64,000 nucleotides of DNA, taken from positions 1-64,000 of the forward strand of contig JAEZVV010000008.1 in the NCBI GenBank assembly GCA_023443095.1, written 5' to 3'. Position 1 is the stretch's first letter. Every line of letters starts with the position of its first letter. Below are positions 15,756 to 23,223 of this stretch, piece by piece. The notes beneath the pieces were generated by a model. That model did no database searches. It saw only the letters and a program-made list of their open reading frames with translations, and was not told the origin of the DNA. This DNA is from Pseudomonadota bacterium (GTDB taxonomy: Bacteria > Pseudomonadota > Gammaproteobacteria > Burkholderiales > Burkholderiaceae_F). The position numbers were made by a program, and so were the translations under genes.

Positions 15756-16558
15756 ACACGCCATCGCTGTCGGCGAGCGACCGCCACCGCGCCCTGCCGC
15801 GGCTGTCGCTGCGATTTCTGCCGGTGTGGCGCCGCAACTTCCTGGTGTGGCGCAAATACATGACCGAGAGGGTGCTCTCGAACATCGTCGAGCCGCTGAT
15901 CACCCTGGTGGCTTTCGGTTACGGCCTCGGCAGCCTGCTGCCCCAGATCGACGGCGTGAGCTATTTGCAGTTCCTCGCCAGCGGCTCGATCGTGTCTTCG
16001 GTCATGTATACGGCCAAGTTCGAGTCGCTGTGGGGGGCCTACAGCCGGATGGAAGTGCAGAAGACCTGGGCCGGAATCCTCAACACGCCGACCTCGATCG
16101 ACGACATCCTGCTCGGCGAGCTGCTGTGGTCGGCGACCAAGGCCACCATCACCGGCGCGGCGATCCTGCTCGTGATCTGGGGGCTGGGCATCACCCGCGC
16201 ACCGAGTTCGCTGCTGGTGCTCCCGGCCGCCTTCCTGGCGGCGCTGTGTTTCGCGGCGATGGCGATGATCATCACCGCCCTGGCGCGCGGCTACGAAACG
16301 CTGTCGAACTACTTCGTCGTGGTGGTCACGCCGATGGTCTTCCTGTCGGGCGTCTTTTTCCCGCTGTCGCAGGTGCCGTCGTGGCTGCGTGAGATCGCCC
16401 AATGGCTGCCCCTGACCGCAGCCGTCGACGTGATGCGGCCGCTCGCGCTCGGCCACTGGCCCGACAGCGTCGTGCGCCAAAGTCTGCTGCTCGCGGCCTA
16501 CGGCTTGGGCAGCTACTACCTGGCGGTGATGCTGGTGCGTCGCCGCCTTCTGAAGTGA
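15752..16558 (+). CDS. ABC-2 type permease, NodJ family
   Basis: The product is 268 residues with six hydrophobic segments (first about 48-68, last about 245-262). The conserved ABC-2 region AWGAYSRMEVQKTWAGILNTP-like segment is represented by GAYSRMEVQKTW and LNTPTSIDDILLGELLW. The ATG at 15752 overlaps the ATPase stop by 4 bases, so the two are translated together and form one exporter. YETLSNYFVVVVTPMVFLSG is the typical NodJ late motif. Substrate unknown. Confidence 0.9.
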   Translation: MNTPSLSASDRHRALPRLSLRFLPVWRRNFLVWRKYMTERVLSNIVEPLITLVAFGYGLGSLLPQIDGVSYLQFLASGSIVSSVMYTAKFESLWGAYSRMEVQKTWAGILNTPTSIDDILLGELLWSATKATITGAAILLVIWGLGITRAPSSLLVLPAAFLAALCFAAMAMIITALARGYETLSNYFVVVVTPMVFLSGVFFPLSQVPSWLREIAQWLPLTAAVDVMRPLALGHWPDSVVRQSLLLAAYGLGSYYLAVMLVRRRLLK

Positions 16559-16565
16559 GGCCGTC

Positions 16566-16898
16566 ATGAGCGAAGTCCTGATCGTCCTGAGCAACTGCCC
16601 CGATGCCGGCACCGCGGAGCGGATCGGTCGCCACCTGGTCGAGCAGGGCCTGGCCGCCTGCGTCAACCAGTTGGCGCCGGTGAGCTCCTGCTACCGCTGG
16701 CGGGGCGCGGTCGAAACCGCGACCGAAGTGCCGCTGCTGATCAAGACCACCCGCGAGCGCTACCCCGAACTGGAGGCGGCGATCCGCCAGCTGCATCCCT
16801 ACGACCTGCCGGAGATCGTCGCCTGGCCGCTCGCCAACGGTTACGGGCCCTACCTGCGCTGGGTGGCGGCCGAGTGTTCGCCGCGCCTGGTGGCCTGA
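16566..16898 (+). CDS. cutA: Divalent-cation tolerance protein CutA
   Basis: The product is 110 residues, the usual size. CutA1 proteins are stable ferredoxin-like trimers; a link to copper tolerance was proposed in E. coli but the biochemical role is not settled. Family motifs are LVEQGLAACVNQL, YRWRGAVE, LLIKTTRERYPELEAAI and HPYDLPEIVAWP. It starts 7 bases after the ABC permease and is probably in the same transcript. Confidence 0.95.
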   Translation: MSEVLIVLSNCPDAGTAERIGRHLVEQGLAACVNQLAPVSSCYRWRGAVETATEVPLLIKTTRERYPELEAAIRQLHPYDLPEIVAWPLANGYGPYLRWVAAECSPRLVA

Positions 16899-16937
16899 AG
16901 GACGGCCGGACGAGGTCGCACGCCTATCATTGGACCC

Positions 16938-17315
16938 ATGGACGCGTTACGCATCGACAAGTGGCTGTGGGCGGCCCGATTTTTCAAGACCCGCGCTCTG
17001 GCGCAAGAGGCGATCGAACTCGGGCGCGTGCGCGCGGATGGGGAGCGAATCAAAGCCTCGCGTGAAGCTCGCGTGGGCGATCAGCTCGACATCAGCCGCG
17101 GCGAAGAGCGCTTCGAGGTGGTGGTGCTCGGTCTGTCGGGCCAGCGCGGCCCGGCGCCCGTGGCGCAGGCCTTGTACGCTGAGACCGAAACCAGTCGCCT
17201 GGCACGGCTGGCGCGCGCCGAGCAGCGCCGGCTGGCTGGCGAACCGGCGGCGGAGATCAAGGGGCGGCCCACTAAACGCGAAGGCCGCCACCTGCGCCGC
17301 CTGCGCGAAGCCTAA
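16938..17315 (+). CDS. hslR: Ribosome-associated heat-shock protein Hsp15
   Basis: The product is 125 residues with an S4 RNA-binding domain at about 4-60 (RIDKWLWAARFFKTRALAQEAIELGRV, seen as RIDKWLWAARFFKTR) and a basic C-terminus PTKREGRHLRRLREA. In E. coli Hsp15 binds 50S subunits carrying stalled peptidyl-tRNA after heat shock. It follows cutA by 39 bases. Its stop overlaps the stop of the convergent corA-like gene (17312-17315). Confidence 0.93.
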   Translation: MDALRIDKWLWAARFFKTRALAQEAIELGRVRADGERIKASREARVGDQLDISRGEERFEVVVLGLSGQRGPAPVAQALYAETETSRLARLARAEQRRLAGEPAAEIKGRPTKREGRHLRRLREA

Positions 17316-18430
17316 GACGGCGCTCGCGGGCGCCGCCGCAACCAGCGCAGCAGGCGCAGGCGCAAACGCGCAGGGCGGTCGCTAATCACCCGCCGAGTCC
17401 AGAAAAATCCCAGCAGAAGCACCGACAGCGCGAGCATTCCGCCTAGCACGTAGTAGATGCCGTCGTGTTTCTCCACGAATGGCATGTACTGGAAGTTCAT
17501 GCCGAAGATGCCGGTGATCAGTGTGAGGGGCGCGAAGATCGCGGTGATTACGGTCAGGGTGCGGATCACCTGGTTGGTGCGGTGTGCGGTGGCCGAGAAA
17601 TGCAGCTGCACCGCGGACTCGGCCGAGACCTCGAGCCGCCGCGCATGCGACAGGACGCGCTGGACGTGCTCCATCACGTCGTTGAGCCGCACCAGGAAGG
17701 CGTCGCTCTGGCGGCTTTCGGGAGTCGACTGCAGGTACTCGTCGCGCATCTCCTGCAGCGCGTCGTATTGGCCTTCGGACAGGTTCTCGAGCTTGCGGAT
17801 CTCGATCCGCGCCTCGAGCAGCGCCGACCAGTCGGCAAACGAGCGCCGTGGGTCGAGCAGGGCGCGTTGCCAGCGGTCGAGTTTTTCCGTCAGCGGCTGG
17901 CGCAGCTCGAGGTAGCGGTCGACCATGCCGTTCAAGAGCCGCAGCATGAACTCGAGCGGCTGGCTGGGCTGGCGGATGCGCTCCTCGCTGGTACGGGCGC
18001 GGGCTTCGAGCAGCCGGCTTTGCGCCAGCTCGATCGTCTTGCTGGCGCGGTTGCGCACCGTGACCAGGACCCGGTCGAACACGAAGAACGTGATCGGCCG
18101 GGTTTCGATCTCGTGCAAGGCGCGAGCCGAATCGAGGTCGTCCTGTTCGGACAGCGGCGCTTTTTCGGCCGTGGCGAGCTTGCGGAACACGAGCATGTCG
18201 TAATGCTCGGTCGAATCGAAATACGAGGGGTGCTGGAGGTTGACCGCGTCGGAGATATGCAGCTCGAACAGCCGCCGCCCGGTCAGCTGCTCGACCGCAT
18301 CGGCAAAAGCGACGCGGTCGGCCGCCACCTCTTCGTGCAAGGCATCAAGCCACACCCAACCCTCGTCGGGCACGGCAAGGGCCGTGTCGGCCTGGCTGAC
18401 TCCGGCGGGGCTGAGTGTGATCCAGCGCAT
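17312..18430 (-). CDS. corA: CorA-family divalent metal ion transporter
   Basis: The product is 372 residues. It has a soluble N-domain, a long helical stalk (about 180-290) and two C-terminal membrane helices. The signature GMN is at about 310-312 (TGIFGMNFQYMPF), at the mouth of the pore. CorA proteins move Mg2+ and sometimes Co2+/Ni2+; the ZntB branch exports or imports Zn2+, and residue-level choice between them is not possible here. The C-terminus is strikingly arginine-rich (RLRLRLLRWLRRRPRAPS). It starts 6 bases downstream of hemB, suggesting one transcript. Confidence 0.9.
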   Translation of the reverse strand: MRWITLSPAGVSQADTALAVPDEGWVWLDALHEEVAADRVAFADAVEQLTGRRLFELHISDAVNLQHPSYFDSTEHYDMLVFRKLATAEKAPLSEQDDLDSARALHEIETRPITFFVFDRVLVTVRNRASKTIELAQSRLLEARARTSEERIRQPSQPLEFMLRLLNGMVDRYLELRQPLTEKLDRWQRALLDPRRSFADWSALLEARIEIRKLENLSEGQYDALQEMRDEYLQSTPESRQSDAFLVRLNDVMEHVQRVLSHARRLEVSAESAVQLHFSATAHRTNQVIRTLTVITAIFAPLTLITGIFGMNFQYMPFVEKHDGIYYVLGGMLALSVLLLGFFWTRRVISDRPARLRLRLLRWLRRRPRAPS

Positions 18431-18436
18431 CGGGCC

Positions 18437-19444
18437 TTAAGCGGCGTCCTTCAGCCAGCGCGCGGCGTCGAGCGCGTAGTAGGTGAGCACGCCGTCGGCC
18501 CCGGCGCGCTTGAAGGCGAGCAGCGATTCCATCACCACCTTCTGTTCGTCGAGCCAGCCGTTGAGGCAGGCGGCCTTGAGCATCGCGTATTCGCCGCTCA
18601 CCTGGTAGACGAAAGTCGGCGCCTTGAACTCGTCTTTCACGCGGCGGACGATGTCGAGGTAGGGCATGCCGGGCTTGACCATCACCATGTCGGCGCCTTC
18701 GGCGAGGTCGAGACCGACTTCCCACAAGGCCTCGTCCGAGTTGCCCGGGTCCATCTGGTAGACCGACTTGTTGCTCTTGCCGAGGTTGCCCGACGAACCC
18801 ACCGCGTCGCGGAAGGGGCCGTAGAAGGCACTCGCATATTTGGCCGAGTAGGCCATGATGCGGGTGTAGATCTGGCCCGCGTCCTCGAGCGTGCTGCGGA
18901 TCGCGCCGATGCGGCCGTCCATCATGTCGCTCGGAGCGACGATGTCGGCGCCGGCCTGGGCGTGGCACAGCGCCTGCTGGCGCAGCACGGCCACGGTTTC
19001 CTCGTTGAGCACGTAGCCGGTGGCGTCGATCAGGCCGTCCTGGCCGTGGGTGGTGTAGGGGTCAAGCGCGACGTCGGTCATGATGCCGAGCGTCGGAAAG
19101 CGTTTTTTAAGCTCACGCACCGCGTGCGGCACCAGGCCGGCGGGGTTGAAGGCTTCACGGCCGTCTTCGCTCTTCTTGTCCTGCCCGACCACCGGGAACA
19201 GCGCCAGCACCGGCACTCCAAGCTGAACGCATTGCTCGGCGACGCCGAACAGCAGGTCGAGCGAGAGGCGTTCGACGCCAGGCATCGAGGCTACGGCTTC
19301 GCGGCGACCGCTGCCTTCGAGCAGGAAAACGGGGTAGATCAGGTCGTCGACCGAGAGGCGATGCTCGCGCATCAGGCGGCGGGAGAAATCATCGCGCCGC
19401 ATGCGCCGCATGCGAGCGGCAGGAAACTGGCCCAGGGTTTGCAT
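18437..19444 (-). CDS. hemB: Delta-aminolevulinic acid dehydratase (porphobilinogen synthase)
   Basis: The product is 335 residues. It condenses two 5-aminolevulinate molecules to porphobilinogen in haem synthesis. The two active-site lysines are Lys202 (AYSAKYASAFYGPF) and Lys257 (MVKPGMPYLD). The metal loop reads TDVALDPYTTHGQDG, with Ala/Asp where zinc enzymes have cysteines, so this is the zinc-independent, magnesium-type enzyme known from Pseudomonas. The ATG at 19444 has GGAG 9 bases upstream. A structured 144-base region lies upstream. Confidence 0.97.
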   Translation of the reverse strand: MQTLGQFPAARMRRMRRDDFSRRLMREHRLSVDDLIYPVFLLEGSGRREAVASMPGVERLSLDLLFGVAEQCVQLGVPVLALFPVVGQDKKSEDGREAFNPAGLVPHAVRELKKRFPTLGIMTDVALDPYTTHGQDGLIDATGYVLNEETVAVLRQQALCHAQAGADIVAPSDMMDGRIGAIRSTLEDAGQIYTRIMAYSAKYASAFYGPFRDAVGSSGNLGKSNKSVYQMDPGNSDEALWEVGLDLAEGADMVMVKPGMPYLDIVRRVKDEFKAPTFVYQVSGEYAMLKAACLNGWLDEQKVVMESLLAFKRAGADGVLTYYALDAARWLKDAA

Positions 19445-19588
19445 TAAGGGAAACTCCTAGTGAAACGGGTCGCAACTTTTGGCAAGGGTGGGAGGTCCTA
19501 GCAGCAGACGATTCGTCGTCTCCCGCTTCACCTCCCTGAGCGGGAGCCTTTTCCAAGGCTTTGGCCCCGGGCTATCCAGTTCCGGGGC
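19445..19588 (-). promoter_or_regulatory. Structured leader upstream of hemB
   Basis: The engB-hemB gap holds four pairings (plus-strand coordinates): AGACGA/TCGTCT 19506-19511 with 19516-19521; CTCCCGCT/AGCGGGAG 19520-19527 with 19539-19546; AGCCTT/AAGGCT 19545-19550 with 19555-19560; GCCCCGG/CCGGGGC 19564-19570 with 19582-19588. A conserved 'hemB' RNA motif upstream of hemB has been reported in Burkholderia-type bacteria; I cannot test whether this matches. The last hairpin is followed by a T-run on the plus strand, so an antisense small RNA is an alternative reading. Confidence 0.4.
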
Positions 19589-19597
19589 TTATTTTTT
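19564..19597 (+). terminator. Plus-strand terminator-like hairpin at the end of engB
   Basis: GCCCCGG (19564-19570) pairs with CCGGGGC (19582-19588), then TTATTTTTT at 19589-19597. It has the right polarity to end a plus-strand transcript, but no plus-strand gene precedes it. It overlaps the last codons of engB, which is on the minus strand. Confidence 0.45.
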
Positions 19598-20242
19598 GGA
19601 TGATACGGGCGGCGCCGTTTCTTCGATCTTGAGCCAGGCCAGCAACACCGCACGCAGTTCGTCGACCCCGTCCCGCTTCAGCCCCGAAAACAGCTGGGCG
19701 CTGACCTGCGGCCCGATCGCCGCCGCTCGCGTCTGCGCGAGCTTGAGCGCGGCGCGTTTTTCCATCGTCTTCAGCTGGTCGGACTTGTTGAGCAGGAAGT
19801 GCAGCTTGACCTCGCGGTGCGACAGGAACTCGATCAGCCCCTCGTCGCCCGGCATGAAGGGGCGGCGCGCGTCCATCACGATCACGATGCCCTCGAGCGC
19901 GCTGCGGCTCGCCACGTAACCGCCGACCAGGGCGTCCCAGGTGGCGCGGGCGTCCGGTGCGGCGCGGGCAAAACCGTAACCCGGCAGGTCGACCAGGGTG
20001 CCGACCGGGACGCGTACGCCCTCGTCGTTCTTCTTGCTGAGCTCGAAGAAATTGAGCAGCTGGGTGCGGCCCGGCGTCTTCGACGAAAACGCAAGTCTCG
20101 TCTGGCGCGTGAGCACGTTGATGGTGGTCGACTTGCCGGAGTTGGAGCGTCCGGCGAAGGCGATTTCCGGCAGAGTCTCGGGCGGTAGCCCAGAGAGGTC
20201 GGCAACGGACATGGTGAAGCGGGCAGAGTCGAAGAGGCTCAC
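19589..20242 (-). CDS. engB: Ribosome-assembly GTPase EngB/YihA/YsxC (GTG start)
   Basis: The product is 217 residues from GTG 20242. That start matches the family length and N-terminus; an ATG at 20335 would add 31 atypical residues and run to 14 bases from the divergent cytochrome gene. GTPase motifs are G1 GRSNSGKS at 31-38, G3 DLPGYGFA and G4 NKSDQL. EngB is an essential GTPase in late 50S assembly. It lies divergent to the cytochrome c4 gene and upstream of hemB on the same strand. Confidence 0.94.
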   Translation of the reverse strand: MSLFDSARFTMSVADLSGLPPETLPEIAFAGRSNSGKSTTINVLTRQTRLAFSSKTPGRTQLLNFFELSKKNDEGVRVPVGTLVDLPGYGFARAAPDARATWDALVGGYVASRSALEGIVIVMDARRPFMPGDEGLIEFLSHREVKLHFLLNKSDQLKTMEKRAALKLAQTRAAAIGPQVSAQLFSGLKRDGVDELRAVLLAWLKIEETAPPVSSKK

Positions 20243-20348
20243 GGCGGCCGGCCGCGGTTTGAGCGCAGCGGTTAGGGTGGTCGAATTAGGTAAAATACCG
20301 AAGTTTGCGGCGTTCTGGCCGCGCCAATTGTTCACTTAAGGGCAAGCG

Positions 20349-21002
20349 ATGATCCGCAAGAGCTGGCAGCGACTCCTGACTTTGGCCGTGCTGGCCACCC
20401 TGGGCACTGCCGCCGGCGCCCAAGAGGCACCGAAGAATCCCGTGATCGACCTGGCCCGCGGTCAGCAGCTTGCCAGCCAGGTCTGCGCCGCCTGCCACGG
20501 TGCCGACGGCAATTCGGCCATCCCGGCCAATCCCAAGCTTGCCCAGCAACACCCGGTCTATCTGATCAAGCAGCTCGAAAGCTTCGTCGTCCAGCCGGGC
20601 CAGAAGGTTCCTAGCCGCGAAAACGCCGTGATGGCGGGTTTCGCCGGCCAGCTCTCGGCCGCCGACCGGATCAACCTGGCCTACTACTTCGCGAGCCAGA
20701 CCCAGCAGCCGGGTTTCGCCTCCGACAAGGACAGCCTGGAAGCCGGCCAGCGCATCTGGCGCGCCGGCGTTCCGGAGAAGCAGCTGCCTGCCTGCGCCGG
20801 CTGCCACAGCCCGGACGGCGCCGGCATCCCCAGCCAGTACCCGCGCCTGGGCGGCCAATACGCCGAATACACGCTGGCGCAGCTGCGCGCCTTCCGTGAC
20901 GGCACCCGCCGCAACAGCCCGCCGATGCAGCAGATCGCCGCCAAGATGAGCGAAGCCGAGATGAAGGCGGTGGTCAACTACATGCAGGGCCTGCGCAAAT
21001 AA
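20349..21002 (+). CDS. Dihaem cytochrome c4, periplasmic
   Basis: The product is 217 residues with a signal peptide (about 1-24, ending AAGA) and two class-I cytochrome c domains. The haem sites are CAACH at 46-50 and CAGCH at 149-153; Met95 (NAVMAGF) and a Met near 198 (SPPMQQ) are likely axial ligands. Cytochrome c4 passes electrons to terminal oxidases, and the window also encodes bc1 subunits, a plausible partner. A TAAAAT at 20291-20296 could be its -10, with no clear -35. A strong terminator follows. Confidence 0.93.
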   Translation: MIRKSWQRLLTLAVLATLGTAAGAQEAPKNPVIDLARGQQLASQVCAACHGADGNSAIPANPKLAQQHPVYLIKQLESFVVQPGQKVPSRENAVMAGFAGQLSAADRINLAYYFASQTQQPGFASDKDSLEAGQRIWRAGVPEKQLPACAGCHSPDGAGIPSQYPRLGGQYAEYTLAQLRAFRDGTRRNSPPMQQIAAKMSEAEMKAVVNYMQGLRK

Positions 21003-21016
21003 GCAGGGGAGCACTC

Positions 21017-21046
21017 AAAAAAGGGCGCCGGCGGCGCCCTTTTTTT
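21017..21046. terminator. Bidirectional terminator between cytochrome c4 and guaC
   Basis: GGGCGCC (21023-21029) pairs with GGCGCCC (21033-21039), flanked by A6 on the left and T7 on the right. It can end transcription from both the cytochrome gene and the convergent guaC. Confidence 0.92.
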
Positions 21047-21050
21047 ATGC

Positions 21051-22091
21051 TCAGGACTTGCCGAACACCTCGTTCAGCTGCTGGGTGACGCGATCGAAGG
21101 TGGTGCGCTTGGAGAGCTCCTTCAGCCGGCGCGCGCCGACGTAGGTGCAGGCCGAGCGGACCCCGCCCAGGATTTCCTGCACCGTGCCGGCAACTTCGCC
21201 GCGGTAGGGCAGCAGCACTTCCTTGCCTTCGGCGGCGCGGTATTCGGCGACGCCGCCCGCATATTTGTCCATCGCGGCCTTCGAGCTCATGCCGTAGAAG
21301 CGGCGGAAGGTCTGGCCGTCCTTCTCGACCAGCTCGCCTCCGCTTTCGTCGTGGCCGGCGAGCATGCCGCCCAGCATCACGAAGTCCGAGCCGCCGCCGA
21401 AGGCCTTGGCAATGTCGCCCGCGGTGGTGCAGCCGCCGTCGGCGCAGATCAGGCCGCCCAGGCCGTGGGCGGCATCGGCGCATTCGATCACGGCTGAGAG
21501 CTGCGGGTAGCCGACCCCGGTCATCTTGCGCGTGGTGCAGACCGAGCCCGGGCCGATGCCGACCTTGACGATGTCGGCGCCGGAGAGGATCAGCTCCTCG
21601 GTCATCTCACCTGTCACTACGTTGCCGGCCATGATCACGAGCTGCGGGTGGTTCGCCCGCACGCGCTGGACAAACTGGGCGAAAGCCTCGTGGTAACCGT
21701 TGGCGACGTCGATGCAGACATACTGGATGGCGTCGCCGGCCTGTTCCATCACCTGGGTGAACTTGGCTTCGTCGCTCTTGCTGATGCCCATCGAATAAAA
21801 CGCGGCCGACTTGCGCTCCAGCGAACGGAAGAAGGCGACGTATTCCTCGACCGAATAGTGCTTGTGCAGGGCGGTCGAGAGGCCGGCCTTCTCGAGCGCG
21901 CGCGCCATCTCGAAGGTGCCGGTTGAATCCATGTTGGCGGCCACGATCGGGATGCCGGAGTAGGGCACGGGAGCGTGGCGGAAAACGAACTCGCGCGAGA
22001 TGTCCACGTCCGAGCGCGAAGTGAGGGTGGAGCGCTTGGGGCGGATCAAGACGTCCTTGAAGTCGAGCTTGAGCTCGTGTTCGATATGCAT
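21051..22091 (-). CDS. guaC: GMP reductase
   Basis: The product is 346 residues from the ATG at 22091 (MHIEHELKLDFKDVLIRPKRS), equal in size to E. coli GuaC. An in-frame start 15 codons upstream is not family-like. It reduces GMP to IMP with NADPH, recycling guanine nucleotides. The catalytic Cys lies in GPGSVCTTRKMTGVGYPQ, and ICADGGC binds phosphate. GGAGG on the minus strand (plus 22098-22102) is the ribosome site and lies inside a hairpin. The gene stands alone between a shared terminator and the divergent msrP. Confidence 0.96.
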   Translation of the reverse strand: MHIEHELKLDFKDVLIRPKRSTLTSRSDVDISREFVFRHAPVPYSGIPIVAANMDSTGTFEMARALEKAGLSTALHKHYSVEEYVAFFRSLERKSAAFYSMGISKSDEAKFTQVMEQAGDAIQYVCIDVANGYHEAFAQFVQRVRANHPQLVIMAGNVVTGEMTEELILSGADIVKVGIGPGSVCTTRKMTGVGYPQLSAVIECADAAHGLGGLICADGGCTTAGDIAKAFGGGSDFVMLGGMLAGHDESGGELVEKDGQTFRRFYGMSSKAAMDKYAGGVAEYRAAEGKEVLLPYRGEVAGTVQEILGGVRSACTYVGARRLKELSKRTTFDRVTQQLNEVFGKS

Positions 22092-22094
22092 CGA

Positions 22095-22118
22095 GGGCCT
22101 CCGGCCCGACGTTCGGGC
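22095..22118 (-). promoter_or_regulatory. Mutually exclusive hairpins over the guaC ribosome site
   Basis: On the guaC strand, GCCCGA/TCGGGC (plus 22113-22118 with 22104-22109) and GGGCC/GGCCC (plus 22103-22107 with 22095-22099) share four bases, so only one can form. The second partly hides the GGAGG ribosome site. With the terminator-like hairpin just upstream it resembles a switchable leader; this is inference from pairing alone. Confidence 0.35.
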
Positions 22119-22134
22119 AATAAGTGACGGGCGC

Positions 22135-22170
22135 AAAAAACGCCGGAACTCCCACAGGGAGCCCGGCGTT
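22135..22170 (-). terminator. Terminator-like hairpin inside the guaC leader
   Basis: On the minus strand AACGCCGG pairs with CCGGCGTT (plus 22163-22170 with 22139-22146), with an inner CTCCC/GGGAG stem, and a U6 run follows (plus 22135-22140). It points toward guaC, and no minus-strand gene lies upstream because msrP is divergent. It therefore looks like an attenuator of guaC or the end of a short unannotated RNA. Confidence 0.6.
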
Positions 22171-22262
22171 GAAAGATTCTACCCCGCCAACGGCCGGTCT
22201 GCCGCGCGTACTGAGGCTATCCCTTGGGGCATCATGTAGCCCGCTGTTTTCGGAGTCGAAAG

Positions 22263-23216
22263 ATGTTGCTGCGACGCTCGAGTTTCGGCGGCCCGCCGGC
22301 CGCCTCGGAAATCACGCCCCGGGAGGTGTTCCTGCGGCGGCGCGAACTGATCGCCGCCGCTGGCGGGGCGGCCTTGTTGTCGGCCTGGCCGGCCCAGGCG
22401 CAGCTGACCGGCGTGAAGCTGGCGGCGACACCCGGCCCATTTTCAAGCATGGAAAAGCCCACGCCGGCCAAGTTCGTCACCGAATACTGCAATTTCTACG
22501 AGTTTGGTAGCGACAAGGAGGATCCGCCCCGCTACGCGCCGACCCGGCTCAAGACCCGGCCATGGACGGTGACCGTCGAAGGGGCGGTGAAAAAGCCGCG
22601 CAGCTTCGGCATCGACGATCTGCTCAAGCTCGCTCCGATGCAGGAGCGGGTCTACCGCTTCCGCTGCGTCGAGGCCTGGTCGGCGGTAGTGCCGTGGATC
22701 GGCTACCCCTTGGTCGAGCTGATGAAGGCGGTCGAACCTACAGGCAATGCCAAGTTCGTCGAGTTCGTCACCCTTGACGACCCCAAACAGATGCCGGGCC
22801 TGCGTTCGCCCATCCTCGACTGGCCTTACCGCGATGGCCTGCGTATCGACGAGGCGGCGCACGATCTGACGCTGCTTACCTTCGGCATGTACGGCGAGGT
22901 CCTGCCCAACCAGAACGGCGCACCGCTGCGGATCGTGGTGCCCTGGAAATACGGATTCAAGGGGCCGAAGTCGATAGTCAAGATCCGCTTCCTCGAGAAG
23001 CAGCCGCTGGGCTCGTGGGAGCAGTCCAATCCTCGCGAATACGGCTTCTATTCGAACGTGAACCCGACCAAGGACCATCCGCGCTGGTCGCAGGCAAGCG
23101 AGCGCCGTCTGGGCGAGGGCCTGTTCTCGCGTCGCCAAGCCACTCTGCCTTTCAACGGCTACGCCGACCAGGTCGCCAAGCTCTACGCCGGCATCGACCT
23201 CAACCGCTTTTATTGA
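22263..23216 (+). CDS. msrP: Methionine-sulfoxide reductase catalytic subunit MsrP (YedY), molybdoenzyme
   Basis: The product is 317 residues from ATG 22263, which has GGAG at 22252-22255. A twin-arginine signal (LRRRELIAAAGG at about 24-35, cleavage near AQA46) marks Tat export. The molybdenum ligand Cys is about residue 135 (RFRCVEAWS). The enzyme repairs oxidised methionines in periplasmic proteins, taking electrons from MsrQ, encoded 7 bases downstream. The Tat machinery it needs is also in this window (58649-60308). Confidence 0.95.
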   Translation: MLLRRSSFGGPPAASEITPREVFLRRRELIAAAGGAALLSAWPAQAQLTGVKLAATPGPFSSMEKPTPAKFVTEYCNFYEFGSDKEDPPRYAPTRLKTRPWTVTVEGAVKKPRSFGIDDLLKLAPMQERVYRFRCVEAWSAVVPWIGYPLVELMKAVEPTGNAKFVEFVTLDDPKQMPGLRSPILDWPYRDGLRIDEAAHDLTLLTFGMYGEVLPNQNGAPLRIVVPWKYGFKGPKSIVKIRFLEKQPLGSWEQSNPREYGFYSNVNPTKDHPRWSQASERRLGEGLFSRRQATLPFNGYADQVAKLYAGIDLNRFY

Positions 23217-23223
23217 GAGCTCA

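Noticed and set aside
14796..16558. Nod-factor export genes nodIJ as evidence of a symbiont
   Set aside because: No nodABC or other symbiosis genes are present; this exporter pair is widespread in non-symbiotic betaproteobacteria.
17465..19447. A 660-codon plus-strand open frame across corA and hemB
   Set aside because: It spans two well-supported minus-strand genes and has no ribosome site or domain, so it is a shadow.
22179..22235. An 18-codon leader peptide ORF upstream of the guaC terminator hairpin
   Set aside because: It has no ribosome site and no informative codon run; its ending just before the hairpin could be chance.
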